Positions 1-8,237 of a stretch of 58,251 nucleotides of DNA are shown one piece after another. The position numbers and the translations under genes are program-made. Under the pieces are notes generated by a model. It did not search any database and was not told the origin of the DNA. It worked only from the letters and a program-made list of their open reading frames with translations. This stretch comes from Streptomyces sp. I05A-00742 (lineage in GTDB: Bacteria; Actinomycetota; Actinomycetes; Streptomycetales; Streptomycetaceae): the NCBI RefSeq assembly GCF_013055795.1, contig NZ_JABETO010000037.1:1-58251 (forward strand). Reading direction: 5' to 3'. The number at the start of each line of letters is the position of its first letter. The stretch's first letter is position 1.

Positions 1-1170
1 CGCCGCGCCCCCGCCGGCACCGGCGAGCGCGGCCACCGGGACACCGTCCCCGCCCGACCCGCCGCCCCCGCCGCCCGCCGGGGGCACGTCGGCCCGGACT
101 GCGGCCCGCGACGCCGCGGCGGCATGGGTGACCAGCAGGTGCCCGGTCCTGCGCACCCGGCCGTGGTGGCTGACGACCGTCACCGGGTACGCGCCGGGTC
201 CCAGCGCCCGGCGGATGCGCGCGGGGCCGTAGTAGCGGGGGCTGTCCCCGTCCCCGGCCCTGCTCTCGTCGCGGCGGAGCCGGACCGGCGTCTCGAAGGC
301 GGGCGAGGTCGCCGTCAGCCGACCGTCCTCGCCGGGGTCGGGGGACGCGTCCCGCCACAGCACGTTGACGGTCCCGCCGGCGCCCACCCGGTGCCCGTCC
401 GTCCGGGCCAGCTCGGGGCGGCCGGGCACCGTGAAGAACGCGGGCCCGTGCGCCCGGCCCAGGTAGTCGCCGTCACCGGGCCGGGCCGACCGCACCTCCA
501 GCCGCGTCTCGTGGAGCGCCCGGCCCCGCGGGCCGGTGAGCGTGACCTTGTACGTCCCGTCCTTGGCGCCGAGCGGGAGCGTCACGGAGGCGCCGAACAT
601 CCGGGGGTTGTTCCAGTGGCTGCCCTTCGGGTCGTGGACCAGCCGCACGGGCGCCGCGAAGACCGGTGAACGCGCCGTGAAGGAGCCGCCCCGCTCCCCC
701 GGGTACAGGTCGTCGTACCAGACGCCGACCCGCTCCCCCGGCCGCAACACCCCTCCCCCGTCGGTCACCTGGAACGACGGCCGCTTCTGCGGCCGCACCC
801 GCACCAGGTCCCGGGCCACCGTCCGGCCGCCGACCCGGACGGTCAGCGGGTACGCGCCCGGCCGGGCCGTCATGGCGACCGCCGGCCGCGCGTGGTGGCC
901 GTGCCCGGCGTCCGCCGACCGGCCGCCGTACGGCGCCAGGCGCACGGCCCGGGGGAAGACCGGCGAGTGGGCGGTCACCGCGGCGCCCGGGCGGACGCCC
1001 TGCACATCGATGTCGACCAGTTCCCCCGGCCGGTTCTCGAAGGCGCCGTTGACCAGCACGTGCACCGGCGGCACCGGGCCGTCGGCGGCCGAGGCACCGG
1101 CGCCCCCCATGAACAGCACCGCACCCGCACCGGCCACGATCGTGGCGGCCGCTCGGACGATTCCCTTCAT
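1..1170 (-). CDS. Exported protein with three tandem Ig-like repeats (3' end beyond window)
   Basis: The frame is open from the ATG at 1170 to base 1 (390 codons, no stop), so the gene is cut by the left edge. A purine-rich ribosome site (GAGGGGGG) lies just upstream. The N-terminus (MKGIVRAAATIVAGAGAVLF..., small residues up to GASA/AD) reads as a Sec signal peptide of about 28 residues. Three repeats of roughly 100 residues follow; each contains the signature S-P-V/A-F, three or four residues, then V-R-L (SPVFPRAVRL, SPVFAAPVRL, SPAFETPVRL). This suggests three beta-sandwich domains. After them comes a Gly-rich linker and the start of an Ala/Gly/Val-rich stretch (VPVAALAGAGG) that could be a C-terminal membrane anchor. 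I do not recognise a named family. A surface-exposed or wall-associated role is inference from signal peptide, repeats and probable anchor. Confidence 0.75.
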   Translation of the reverse strand, partial: MKGIVRAAATIVAGAGAVLFMGGAGASAADGPVPPVHVLVNGAFENRPGELVDIDVQGVRPGAAVTAHSPVFPRAVRLAPYGGRSADAGHGHHARPAVAMTARPGAYPLTVRVGGRTVARDLVRVRPQKRPSFQVTDGGGVLRPGERVGVWYDDLYPGERGGSFTARSPVFAAPVRLVHDPKGSHWNNPRMFGASVTLPLGAKDGTYKVTLTGPRGRALHETRLEVRSARPGDGDYLGRAHGPAFFTVPGRPELARTDGHRVGAGGTVNVLWRDASPDPGEDGRLTATSPAFETPVRLRRDESRAGDGDSPRYYGPARIRRALGPGAYPVTVVSHHGRVRRTGHLLVTHAAAASRAAVRADVPPAGGGGGGSGGDGVPVAALAGAGGGAA

Positions 1171-1257
1171 GGCGCCACCCCCCTCTGTTCTCTGGAAGAG
1201 GGCCCGCGGGGCCCTCCGGTTGCGCGCGTTCCCGCCATCGAACCACTTGGGAACGAC

Positions 1258-1290
1258 AAAGGCCCCACCGCCTGGGGCGGTGGGGCCTTT
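1258..1290. terminator. Strong bidirectional hairpin terminator
   Basis: A perfect 15-bp inverted repeat (1258-1272 against 1276-1290, 3-nt loop) starts with AAA and ends with TTT, so it can act on either strand. It sits upstream of the partial exported-protein gene and downstream of tmRNA on the minus strand, and would isolate ssrA from that gene. Confidence 0.8.
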
Positions 1291-1340
1291 GCCTCACATG
1301 GGATGAGGGGGTACGGGGGTCACGCCCCCGTAAATGCGAC

Positions 1341-1383
1341 GGGCGGGACCGTGCTCGCGCTGTCTGCGAGCACGGTCCGCCCG
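1341..1383 (-). terminator. tmRNA terminator hairpin
   Basis: About 17 bp of near-perfect inverted repeat around CGTGCTCGC / GCGAGCACG with a 7-nt loop (GCTGTCT) lies directly 3' of tmRNA on the minus strand. One extra G in the left arm is the only irregularity. It is followed about 50 bp later by a second hairpin. Confidence 0.7.
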
Positions 1384-1391
1384 TCCGCCCG

Positions 1392-1758
1392 TGGAGATGG
1401 CGGGAATCGAACCCGCGTCCAACGGTGCGGAAACAGGGCTTCTCCGAGCGCAGTCCGCTGCGATTTTCTCGGCCCCGGAGATCACACGGACAAGTCTCCG
1501 ACGGGCCCAGCCACTGTTTGGTTTCCCACCGGCCCCCGTGGCCGGGACCGGTGGTTTAGTTCCCTAGCTGATGCCAGGATCCGGGTCGGGAACAGCCCCG
1601 GGCTGACACTTCGCAAGTCGCTACTTAGGCAGCGAGGGCGAAGGAATCGCGCTTGGTGTTGGCGATTATTGGTTGCGACATATGGTTTACGAGATCATTG
1701 CCGCTTCCTCGGCTCGCTTCCCCTGCTTCGACATCCGCTGTCGAAACCGATCATCCCC
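1392..1758 (-). ncRNA. ssrA: tmRNA (transfer-messenger RNA)
   Basis: Read on the minus strand, the RNA starts GGGGAUGAUCGGUUUCGACA and ends with a T-arm (GGGUUCGAUUCCCGCC) and CAUCUCCA. The 5' GGGGAUG pairs with the 3' CAUCUCC as the tRNA-like acceptor stem (one G-U pair). CCA is not encoded: the next bases are CGG, so it must be added. The mRNA-like part encodes the tag ANTKRDSFALAA followed by UAA. The hydrophobic ALAA end is the usual ClpXP-type degron. The RNA rescues stalled ribosomes with SmpB, whose gene lies 103 bp upstream on the same strand. The 367-nt length is normal. The ends were set by acceptor pairing and could be off by a base or two. Confidence 0.95.
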
Positions 1759-1861
1759 ATGTTGTTTTTTCAAAGTGCGACCCGCGGTGGGGTGCGCTGC
1801 CCATCGTACGTGACCGACGAGGAGCCGTGCCAGCGGATTACCCGGTGGTCCCCCGGGGGAG

Positions 1862-2371
1862 CTACCGGGCGGCCTGGGCGCGCTGACGCCTGCGCGCCGC
1901 GGAGATCGCGCGGTCGGACTCCCGGCGGTCCTGCTTCTCGCGCAGGGTCTGCCGCTTGTCGTACTCCTTCTTGCCCCTGGCCAGGGCGATCTCGACCTTG
2001 GCGCGGCCTTCCTTGAAGTACAGCGCCAGCGGCACGATGGTGTGCCCGGTCTCGTCCGCCTTCGACGACAGCTTGTCGATCTCGGCCCGGTGCAGCAGCA
2101 GCTTGCGCTTGCGGCGCGCGCTGTGGTTCGTCCACGTGCCCTGGGTGTACTCGGGGATGTGGACGTTGTGCAGCCACGCCTCGCCGCCGTCGATCTGCAC
2201 AAAGCCGTCCACCAGCGAGGACCGGCCCTGGCGCAGCGACTTGACCTCGGTGCCGGTCAGCACCATGCCGCACTCGTACGTGGTGATGATGTGATAGTCG
2301 TGCCGCGCCTTCTTGTTCTGCGCGACAAGCTTGCGCCCGGGTTCCTTGGGCTGCTTAGGCTGCTTTCCCAT
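1862..2371 (-). CDS. smpB: SsrA-binding protein SmpB
   Basis: This is a 169-residue protein of the length expected for SmpB. Family hallmarks are visible: VAQNKKARHDYHI near the N-terminus, the VLTGTEVKSLR strand, the DGFVQIDGGEAWLHNVHIPEY region, the basic LLLHRAEI segment and LARGKKEYDKR leading into a basic C-terminal tail (about 20 residues, rich in Arg). In known systems SmpB binds the tRNA-like domain of tmRNA and its tail occupies the mRNA channel of a stalled ribosome. The gene is immediately upstream of ssrA and 18 bp downstream of the S41 protease stop, so it is likely the last protein gene of the ftsE-ftsX-protease-smpB run. The ATG at 2371 has no obvious Shine-Dalgarno sequence, consistent with coupling to the upstream gene. 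Confidence 0.97.
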   Translation of the reverse strand: MGKQPKQPKEPGRKLVAQNKKARHDYHIITTYECGMVLTGTEVKSLRQGRSSLVDGFVQIDGGEAWLHNVHIPEYTQGTWTNHSARRKRKLLLHRAEIDKLSSKADETGHTIVPLALYFKEGRAKVEIALARGKKEYDKRQTLREKQDRRESDRAISAARRRQRAQAAR

Positions 2372-2389
2372 AGTGCCGTCATTCTCGCA

Positions 2390-3532
2390 CTACGCCCCCG
2401 GGCCGAGGCCACCCAATACTGAGCGGGCCCGGGGCTCGGCGTCCCCGTGCACGACGAGGTCGGGCGTGATGCCGCGGCCGTCGACGGTGCGCCCCGAGGG
2501 GGTGCGCCAGTGGCCCACGGTCAGCTCGGCGACCGAGCCGTCGGGCAGCGGCCGGGGCATCTGCACCGAGCCCTTGCCAAAGGTCCTGGAGCCGACGACG
2601 ACGGCGCGGCCGCGGTCCTGGAGGGCGCCGGCCAGCAGCTCGCCGGCGCTCATGGTGCCGCCGTCGACGAGGACGACGAGCGGCCGTCTCACGTCACCGC
2701 CCGGACGGGCCTCCAGGACCCGCTGCCGGCCGTGCACGTCGTAGGTGGCGACGAGGCCGCCGTCGAGGAAGGCCGAGGCGCTGGTGACGGCCTCGGTGAC
2801 CAGGCCGCCGGAGTTGCCGCGCAGGTCGAGGAGGACGCCCTCGCGGGGCCCGGTGCCCCGCACGGCGGCCCGGACCTGCCGCCCGGTGCCGCGGGTGAAC
2901 GACTCCACCTTGATCCGGGTGCCGGCGGCGGACCCGTCCCGGAAGCGGTCCGCGACGACGCTCCGGGTGCGCAGCCGCTCCCGGCGGAGCGTCCGCTCCC
3001 ACTCCTGCCCGCCGTCCCGCGCCAGGCCGAGGCGGACGGCCGTACCGGTCCCGGAGGTCTCGCCGCGCAGCCGGGCGACGACGTCGGTGACCGGCCGTCC
3101 GGTCACCTCCGTGCCGTCCACCGAGCGCAGCCGGTCGCCGGGGGCGATCCCGGCCCGGGCCGCGGGGCTGTCCCGTTCGACGCCCTCGACCTCCATCCGC
3201 CCGTCGGCGGCGCGCCGGACGGACAGCCCGACGCCGATGTACTCGCCGTGCAGGGCCCGCTGGAAGCCCTCGTACTCGCGGGCGCTGTACACCCCGCCCC
3301 AGCGGTCCCCGGAGCGGGTGGTGCTCGCGGACGGCCGGTCGTCGGTCTTCGCGGCGGCGGTCCGCCCGGCGGTGTGCGCGGCGCGGGCCGCCCCCGGCAG
3401 CGGGCCGCCGCGGGCGTCGGCCTCCCAGGAGCCGGTGGCCGCGCCGGTCGCCAGCACCCCGGCGAAGACCAGCGTCAGGGCCGCGCCGCGCCGGCGGCGG
3501 CGGTGCGGTACGAACATCGACGGGCCGGGCAT
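2390..3532 (-). CDS. S41 family C-terminal-processing serine protease (CtpA/Tsp type)
   Basis: The protein has 380 residues. A basic stretch plus hydrophobic segment (RRRRRGAALTLVFAGVLATG) at the N-terminus is a signal peptide or membrane anchor, placing the enzyme outside the cytoplasm. A PDZ domain follows (IGVGLSVRR... GIAPGDRLRSVDGTEV, about residues 98-160). The tail-specific protease fold then shows LLDLRGNSGG, the nucleophile Ser295 in GGTMSAGE and general base Lys320 in FGKGSVQ; the 25-residue spacing is that of CtpA/Tsp enzymes. It probably trims C-termini of exported proteins. It lies between ftsX and smpB on the same strand. An alternative in-frame start (MFVPHRRRRRG) at 3517 is equally possible; neither has a good ribosome site. 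Confidence 0.92.
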   Translation of the reverse strand: MPGPSMFVPHRRRRRGAALTLVFAGVLATGAATGSWEADARGGPLPGAARAAHTAGRTAAAKTDDRPSASTTRSGDRWGGVYSAREYEGFQRALHGEYIGVGLSVRRAADGRMEVEGVERDSPAARAGIAPGDRLRSVDGTEVTGRPVTDVVARLRGETSGTGTAVRLGLARDGGQEWERTLRRERLRTRSVVADRFRDGSAAGTRIKVESFTRGTGRQVRAAVRGTGPREGVLLDLRGNSGGLVTEAVTSASAFLDGGLVATYDVHGRQRVLEARPGGDVRRPLVVLVDGGTMSAGELLAGALQDRGRAVVVGSRTFGKGSVQMPRPLPDGSVAELTVGHWRTPSGRTVDGRGITPDLVVHGDAEPRARSVLGGLGPGA

Positions 3533-3623
3533 GCGCGAGAGTCTAGGACACCGCCGGGCACCGTACGGGAAGTTGACGGCCCGGCGGCACCATGGGGCGA
3601 CGCCGTGGGACCCTGCCCCGGCC

Positions 3624-4535
3624 CTACACCTTGAGGTACTTCCACAGCGCCGCGAAGGCCGCCAGCGCCGGCATCAGCAGACCGGTCGCCAGGACGAGCG
3701 GCAGCTTGGTCAGCACCGCGCTCCAGCCGATGAACTGGATGACGTCGATGTGGGTGGCGAGCAGGTCGTTGACCAGGAACTGCTGGCCGGAGACCAGCAG
3801 GACGCAGGCGAGCATGCCCCCCAGCAGCCCGGCGACGGCCGCCTCCATGATGAACGGCACCTGGATGTAGAAGCTGGACGCCCCGACGAGCCGCATGATC
3901 CCGGTCTCCCGGCGGCGGCTGAACGCGGAGACCCGGACCGTGTTGACGATCAGCAGCAGCGCCACGACGAGCATGAGGAACATCACGCCCAGGGCGCCCC
4001 AGTTCATGTACTTCAGGAGGTTGAAGAGACTCTTGAGGGTGTCCTTCTGGTCCTCCACGGTCTGCACGCCGGGACGCTTCTGGAACGCGCTGGAGATGAC
4101 CTCGTACTTGGTGGGGTCCTTGAGCTTGACGCGGAAGGACTCCTGCATCTGGTCGGCCGTCACCACGGTGGCCAGCGGCTGGTTGCCGAACTGCTCCTTG
4201 TAGTGCTTGTAGGCCTCGTCCGTCGTCTCGAACTGGATGTTCTGGACGATCGGCATCTTCTCCAGATCGGCCTTGATCTGCTTCTTCTGCTCATCGGTGA
4301 CCGCACCCTTGGCGCAGGACGGGAAGTTCGCCTTGTCGGTCTTGTTGCAGAGGTAGATCGAGACGTTGGCCTTGTCGTACCAGTAGCCCTTCATCGAGTT
4401 GACCTGTTCGTTCATCAGCAGCGAACCGCCGAACAGGGCGAGCGAGAGGGCGACCGACACGATGACCGCGAAGGTCATCGTGAGGTTGCGACGGAGACCG
4501 ACGCCGATCTCCGACAGAACGAACTGGGCGCGCAT
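3624..4535 (-). CDS. ftsX: Cell division protein FtsX (ABC transporter-like permease)
   Basis: This 303-residue membrane protein has the FtsX layout: a TM helix near residues 20-42 (MTFAVIVSVALSLALFGGSLL), an extracellular domain of about 130 residues, then three TM helices (GALGVMFLMLVVALLLIVNTV; a second around IMEAAVAGLLGGMLACVLLV; a third near the C-terminus). The extracellular domain has two cysteines (YLCNKTD, FPSCAKG), possibly a disulfide. RRRETGIMRLVGAS before TM3 is the typical FtsX coupling segment. In actinobacteria FtsEX transmits ATP-driven conformational change to peptidoglycan hydrolases. The gene begins 19 bp after ftsE with an AGGAC ribosome site, so the two are co-transcribed. 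Confidence 0.97.
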   Translation of the reverse strand: MRAQFVLSEIGVGLRRNLTMTFAVIVSVALSLALFGGSLLMNEQVNSMKGYWYDKANVSIYLCNKTDKANFPSCAKGAVTDEQKKQIKADLEKMPIVQNIQFETTDEAYKHYKEQFGNQPLATVVTADQMQESFRVKLKDPTKYEVISSAFQKRPGVQTVEDQKDTLKSLFNLLKYMNWGALGVMFLMLVVALLLIVNTVRVSAFSRRRETGIMRLVGASSFYIQVPFIMEAAVAGLLGGMLACVLLVSGQQFLVNDLLATHIDVIQFIGWSAVLTKLPLVLATGLLMPALAAFAALWKYLKV

Positions 4536-4554
4536 GGCGTCCTTTCACTGCCTT

Positions 4555-5244
4555 TCAGTGCTGATAGCCGTAGACGCCGCGCGACTGGTCGCGCACGAGA
4601 CGGCCCTGGTCGAGCTCGATGACGCGCTTGCGCATCTGGTCCACGATCTGCTGGTCGTGGGTGGCCATGATGACGGTCGTGCCGGTCCGGTTGATCCGGT
4701 CGAGCAGCTTCATGATGCCGACGGAGGTCTGCGGGTCGAGGTTGCCCGTCGGCTCGTCGGCGATCAGCAGCATCGGCCGGTTGACGAACGCGCGGGCGAT
4801 GGCCACCCGCTGCTGCTCGCCGCCGGAGAGCTCGCCGGGCATCCGGCCCTCCTTGCCGCCGAGCCCGACCAGCTCCAGGACCTGCGGGACGGCCTTGCGG
4901 ATCTCGCCGCGCGGCTTGCCGATGACCTCCAGGGCGAAGGCCACGTTCTCGGCGACCGTCTTGCTCGGCAGCAGCCGGAAATCCTGGAAGACCGTGCCCA
5001 ACTGGCGGCGCATCTGGGGCACTTTCCAGTTGGAGAGCCGGGCGAGGTCCTTGCCCAGCACATGCACCTGGCCGTGGCTGGCCCGCTCCTCGCGCAGCAG
5101 CAGTCTGAGGAAGGTGGACTTGCCCGAGCCCGAGGAACCGACCAGGAAGACGAACTCGCCCTTCTCGATCTCCAGCGAGACGTCGCGGAGCGCCGGGCGG
5201 TTCTGCTTCGGGTAGGACTTGGAGACGTTGTCGAATCGAATCAC
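4555..5244 (-). CDS. ftsE: Cell division ATP-binding protein FtsE
   Basis: I place the start at the GTG at 5244 (VIRFDNVSKSYPKQ), giving 229 residues, the usual FtsE length; the frame remains open upstream but that part is not FtsE-like. Walker A is GSSGSGKST with Lys42, the Q-loop is VFQDFRLLPSKTVAENVAF, the signature is LSGGEQQRVAIARA, Walker B is LLIADEPTGNLD and the H-loop is ATHD. It is the cytoplasmic ATPase partner of FtsX, encoded 19 bp downstream. The ribosome site is weak. The divergent zinc-ribbon gene begins 297 bp away, so promoters for both must lie in 5245-5541. Confidence 0.97.
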   Translation of the reverse strand: MIRFDNVSKSYPKQNRPALRDVSLEIEKGEFVFLVGSSGSGKSTFLRLLLREERASHGQVHVLGKDLARLSNWKVPQMRRQLGTVFQDFRLLPSKTVAENVAFALEVIGKPRGEIRKAVPQVLELVGLGGKEGRMPGELSGGEQQRVAIARAFVNRPMLLIADEPTGNLDPQTSVGIMKLLDRINRTGTTVIMATHDQQIVDQMRKRVIELDQGRLVRDQSRGVYGYQH

Positions 5245-5541
5245 GAGTGCACCACGTGCGACCTGGAGAGCGGCACGGAACGCCACGGCCGTGGCGCCCG
5301 TCGGTGAGCGTGACCATACGCGAACGACCCGTGTACGCGCAGTCGGCATCCTGTGTCGACGCGTTTGTCGCCGGCGGCCGGGCGGACAAAATCAGGACAA
5401 TCGGGCCACGGGGGCAACCCCGGGTACCGTTCGGGGCCGGTCCGGGACACCGGCCGCGCCGAAGGGCGGGAAAGCTGGCACAGTGGTAGGGGGAACCGCA
5501 CGGCTCTCTCTCGCGTTGGACGTACCGGAGGAGGAATTCGC

Positions 5542-5736
5542 ATGACATGCGACCGACTGGTGTGCGCCAACTGTGCAGCTCCGGTCAGCGAGGGACGGTG
5601 CCCGGTGTGCCGGGCGAGCCGGGAGCGGCTCCAGCAGCAGGAGGGCGCCTTCGCCGGGCTGACCCCGGCGACGCTCGTCGCGCTGCTGGTGGCGCTGATC
5701 GCGGTGGCCGTCGTCGCCCGCAGCTTCGCCGCGTGA
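5542..5736 (+). CDS. Small zinc-ribbon / single-TM membrane protein
   Basis: This is a 64-residue gene with a very strong ribosome site (GGAGGAGGAATTCGC before ATG). The N-terminus holds two CxxC knuckles (VCANCAAPV and RCPVCRAS), a compact zinc-ribbon pattern. A short linker (RERLQQQEGAFAGL) follows, and a single TM helix ends the protein (TLVALLVALIAVAVVARSFAA). I infer a cytoplasmic zinc ribbon tethered to the membrane. It lies between the divergent ftsE and the convergent LAXTG gene, and a hairpin terminator follows 58 bp after the stop. The function is unknown. The strong ribosome site, conserved-looking cysteines and clean terminator argue it is real despite its size. Confidence 0.85.
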   Translation: MTCDRLVCANCAAPVSEGRCPVCRASRERLQQQEGAFAGLTPATLVALLVALIAVAVVARSFAA

Positions 5737-5794
5737 GCGCACGGTCACGGGTGGATTCCGGTCCGGTGGTCCGGACGGACGGGGAACAGACGTG

Positions 5795-5826
5795 GAGGCC
5801 CGGGGTGCGATGGCGCCCCGGGCCTC
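5795..5826. terminator. Hairpin terminator between convergent genes
   Basis: An 11-bp perfect inverted repeat (GAGGCCCGGGG / CCCCGGGCCTC, 10-nt loop) lies 58 bp after the zinc-ribbon gene and 45 bp beyond the LAXTG gene stop. It can serve both convergent transcripts. Confidence 0.7.
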
Positions 5827-5871
5827 TTCACGTACGGGTGTGACGCGCGGCGGTCACCCGTTCACCGAGGG

Positions 5872-6759
5872 TCAGGCGACGGTGTTGCGGTTGATCGCCC
5901 GCGGCAGCAGCCGGAAGCCGATACCTCCCGCGATCATCGTCGCGGCGCCGGCCACCAGGAACCCGGTCTGACCCGCACCGGTCTGCGCCAGCTCCTCCTT
6001 CGGCTTGGCCTGCTGCACGGGCTTGACGGCCGCGCCGTCCGCGCCGGTGTTGCAGTTGCCGCTGCCGGTGTCCACCGGGCACGCCTTGTCACCGTCGGTG
6101 CCGCCGCTGCCGGTCGAGGGCGGCGTGGTCGACCCGGGGGTCGTGGGCGTGGTGGGCGGCTTCGGATCCGTGGTCGGCGGCTTGGGGTCCGTGGTCGGAG
6201 GCTTCGGATCCGTCGTGGGCGGCTTCGGATCCGTGGTCGGCGGCTTGGGGTCCGTGGTCGGAGGCTTCGGATCCGTCGTGGGCGGCTTCGGGTCCGTCGT
6301 CGGCGGCTTCGGATCCGTGGTCGGCGGCTTGGGGTCCGTCGTGGGCGGCTTCGGATCCGTCGTCGGCGGCTTGGGGTCCGTGGTCGGCGGCTTCGGGTCC
6401 GTCGTCGGCGGCTTCGGATCCGTGGTCGGCGGCTTGGGGTCCGTGGTCCGGGGCTTCGGGTCCGTCGTCGGAGGCTTCGGATCGGTCGTGGGCGGCTTCG
6501 GATCCGTGGTCGGCGGCTTCGGATCCGTCGTAGGCGGCTGCGGGTCCGTCGTCGGCTGCGGAATGGTGGTCGGCGGCGGAGTGTTCGGACCGCCCGGGTC
6601 GTCAGGGACGGCCACGGACTTCGTCGTCTTCGACAGTCCGCCCAGCGGGACGTCCACACCGGCGGCCGACGCCGCACCCGCGGCGGTCAGCGAAGCACCG
6701 GCGGCGATCACCGCACCCGCGGTGATGCGCGCCACGCGCAGCCGCGTTCTTTTCGTCAT
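5872..6759 (-). CDS. LAXTG sortase-anchored surface protein with TTDPKPP repeat stalk
   Basis: The protein has 295 residues. A Sec signal peptide (MTKRTRLRVARITAGAVIAAG..., cleavage near ASA/AGV) is followed by about 25 residues of mature N-terminus. Then comes an extended Pro/Thr stalk: 18 copies of the heptad TTDPKP(P/R), flanked by variant units with Gln in place of Lys. Next is a Ser/Gly-rich segment with two cysteines (KACPVDTGSGNCNTG). The C-terminus is a wall-sorting signal: LAQTG, a hydrophobic helix and a basic end (RLLPRAINR). LAXTG is the motif known for class E sortases of Streptomyces, so covalent attachment to peptidoglycan is likely. The stalk resembles a wall-spanning spacer; no catalytic domain is present. 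The ribosome site is GGGGGT, 11 bp before the ATG. No sortase gene is in the window. Confidence 0.88.
   Translation of the reverse strand: MTKRTRLRVARITAGAVIAAGASLTAAGAASAAGVDVPLGGLSKTTKSVAVPDDPGGPNTPPPTTIPQPTTDPQPPTTDPKPPTTDPKPPTTDPKPPTTDPKPRTTDPKPPTTDPKPPTTDPKPPTTDPKPPTTDPKPPTTDPKPPTTDPKPPTTDPKPPTTDPKPPTTDPKPPTTDPKPPTTDPKPPTTDPKPPTTDPKPPTTPTTPGSTTPPSTGSGGTDGDKACPVDTGSGNCNTGADGAAVKPVQQAKPKEELAQTGAGQTGFLVAGAATMIAGGIGFRLLPRAINRNTVA
6155..6532 (-). repeat. 18 tandem 21-bp coding repeats (TTDPKPP stalk)
   Basis: Eighteen exact 21-bp periods encode the heptad TTDPKP(P/R). One unit near 6450 has Arg replacing the last Pro. Synonymous differences (GGATCC versus GGGTCC; GTGGTC versus GTCGTC) show the array is old enough to have drifted at silent sites while the protein stayed constant. 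A nineteenth unit with Gln follows at 6533-6553. Confidence 0.95.
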
Positions 6760-6990
6760 ATGCCTGCTACCCCCAGTAGCTGGTCGTCAGTGGAGCAGCT
6801 ATGCACAGGGACGTGGCACCCGGGGACCGGCGTACAACAGCCGTGGCCTTGACGGCCGGATCACGCCCCCCACCACACGCACCCCAGTGATACGCATGCC
6901 GCTCGTCACCCTTGCGAGTTTTCGGGGCAGCGTCAAGGCGGATCCGGGCCGTATGCCCGAATCCGCCGTGGTTGGTCCCACTTCTTCTTG

Positions 6991-8097
<1,107 letters not shown>

Positions 8098-8171
8098 GCA
8101 ACCAGCCTAACCGGTGCGCGGGGCGGCGGGGGACGCTGTGACGGGACCGGGGGTGTCCTCCGGGGAGACCC

Positions 8172-8237
8172 CTACGGGAGCCCACCCCGCGGTCTACGGG
8201 AGCCGGCCCCGCGGTCTACGGGAGCTGGCCCTGCGGC
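8172..8237. repeat. Three tandem 22-bp units over the pkaB stop codon
   Basis: Three direct units (8172-8193, 8194-8215, 8216-8237), each beginning CTACGGGAGC, are nearly identical. The third contains the last codons and TAG stop of the kinase gene; the other two lie beyond the stop, in the gap before prfB. This looks like a local slippage duplication. Confidence 0.85.

Noticed and set aside
1392..1425. A tRNA gene suggested by the T-arm sequence near 1400.
   Set aside because: It is the tRNA-like 3' end of tmRNA; no anticodon arm or complete tRNA is present and the 5' partner lies over 330 bp away.
5245..5349. Upstream extension of FtsE to an ATG at 5349.
   Set aside because: The extra 35 residues are Arg/Ala/Val-rich and not FtsE-like; GTG 5244 gives the standard 229-residue protein.
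6155..6532. Regular short repeats considered as a CRISPR or minisatellite array.
   Set aside because: The period is 21 bp without spacers and translates into TTDPKPP heptads in a gene with signal peptide and sorting signal.
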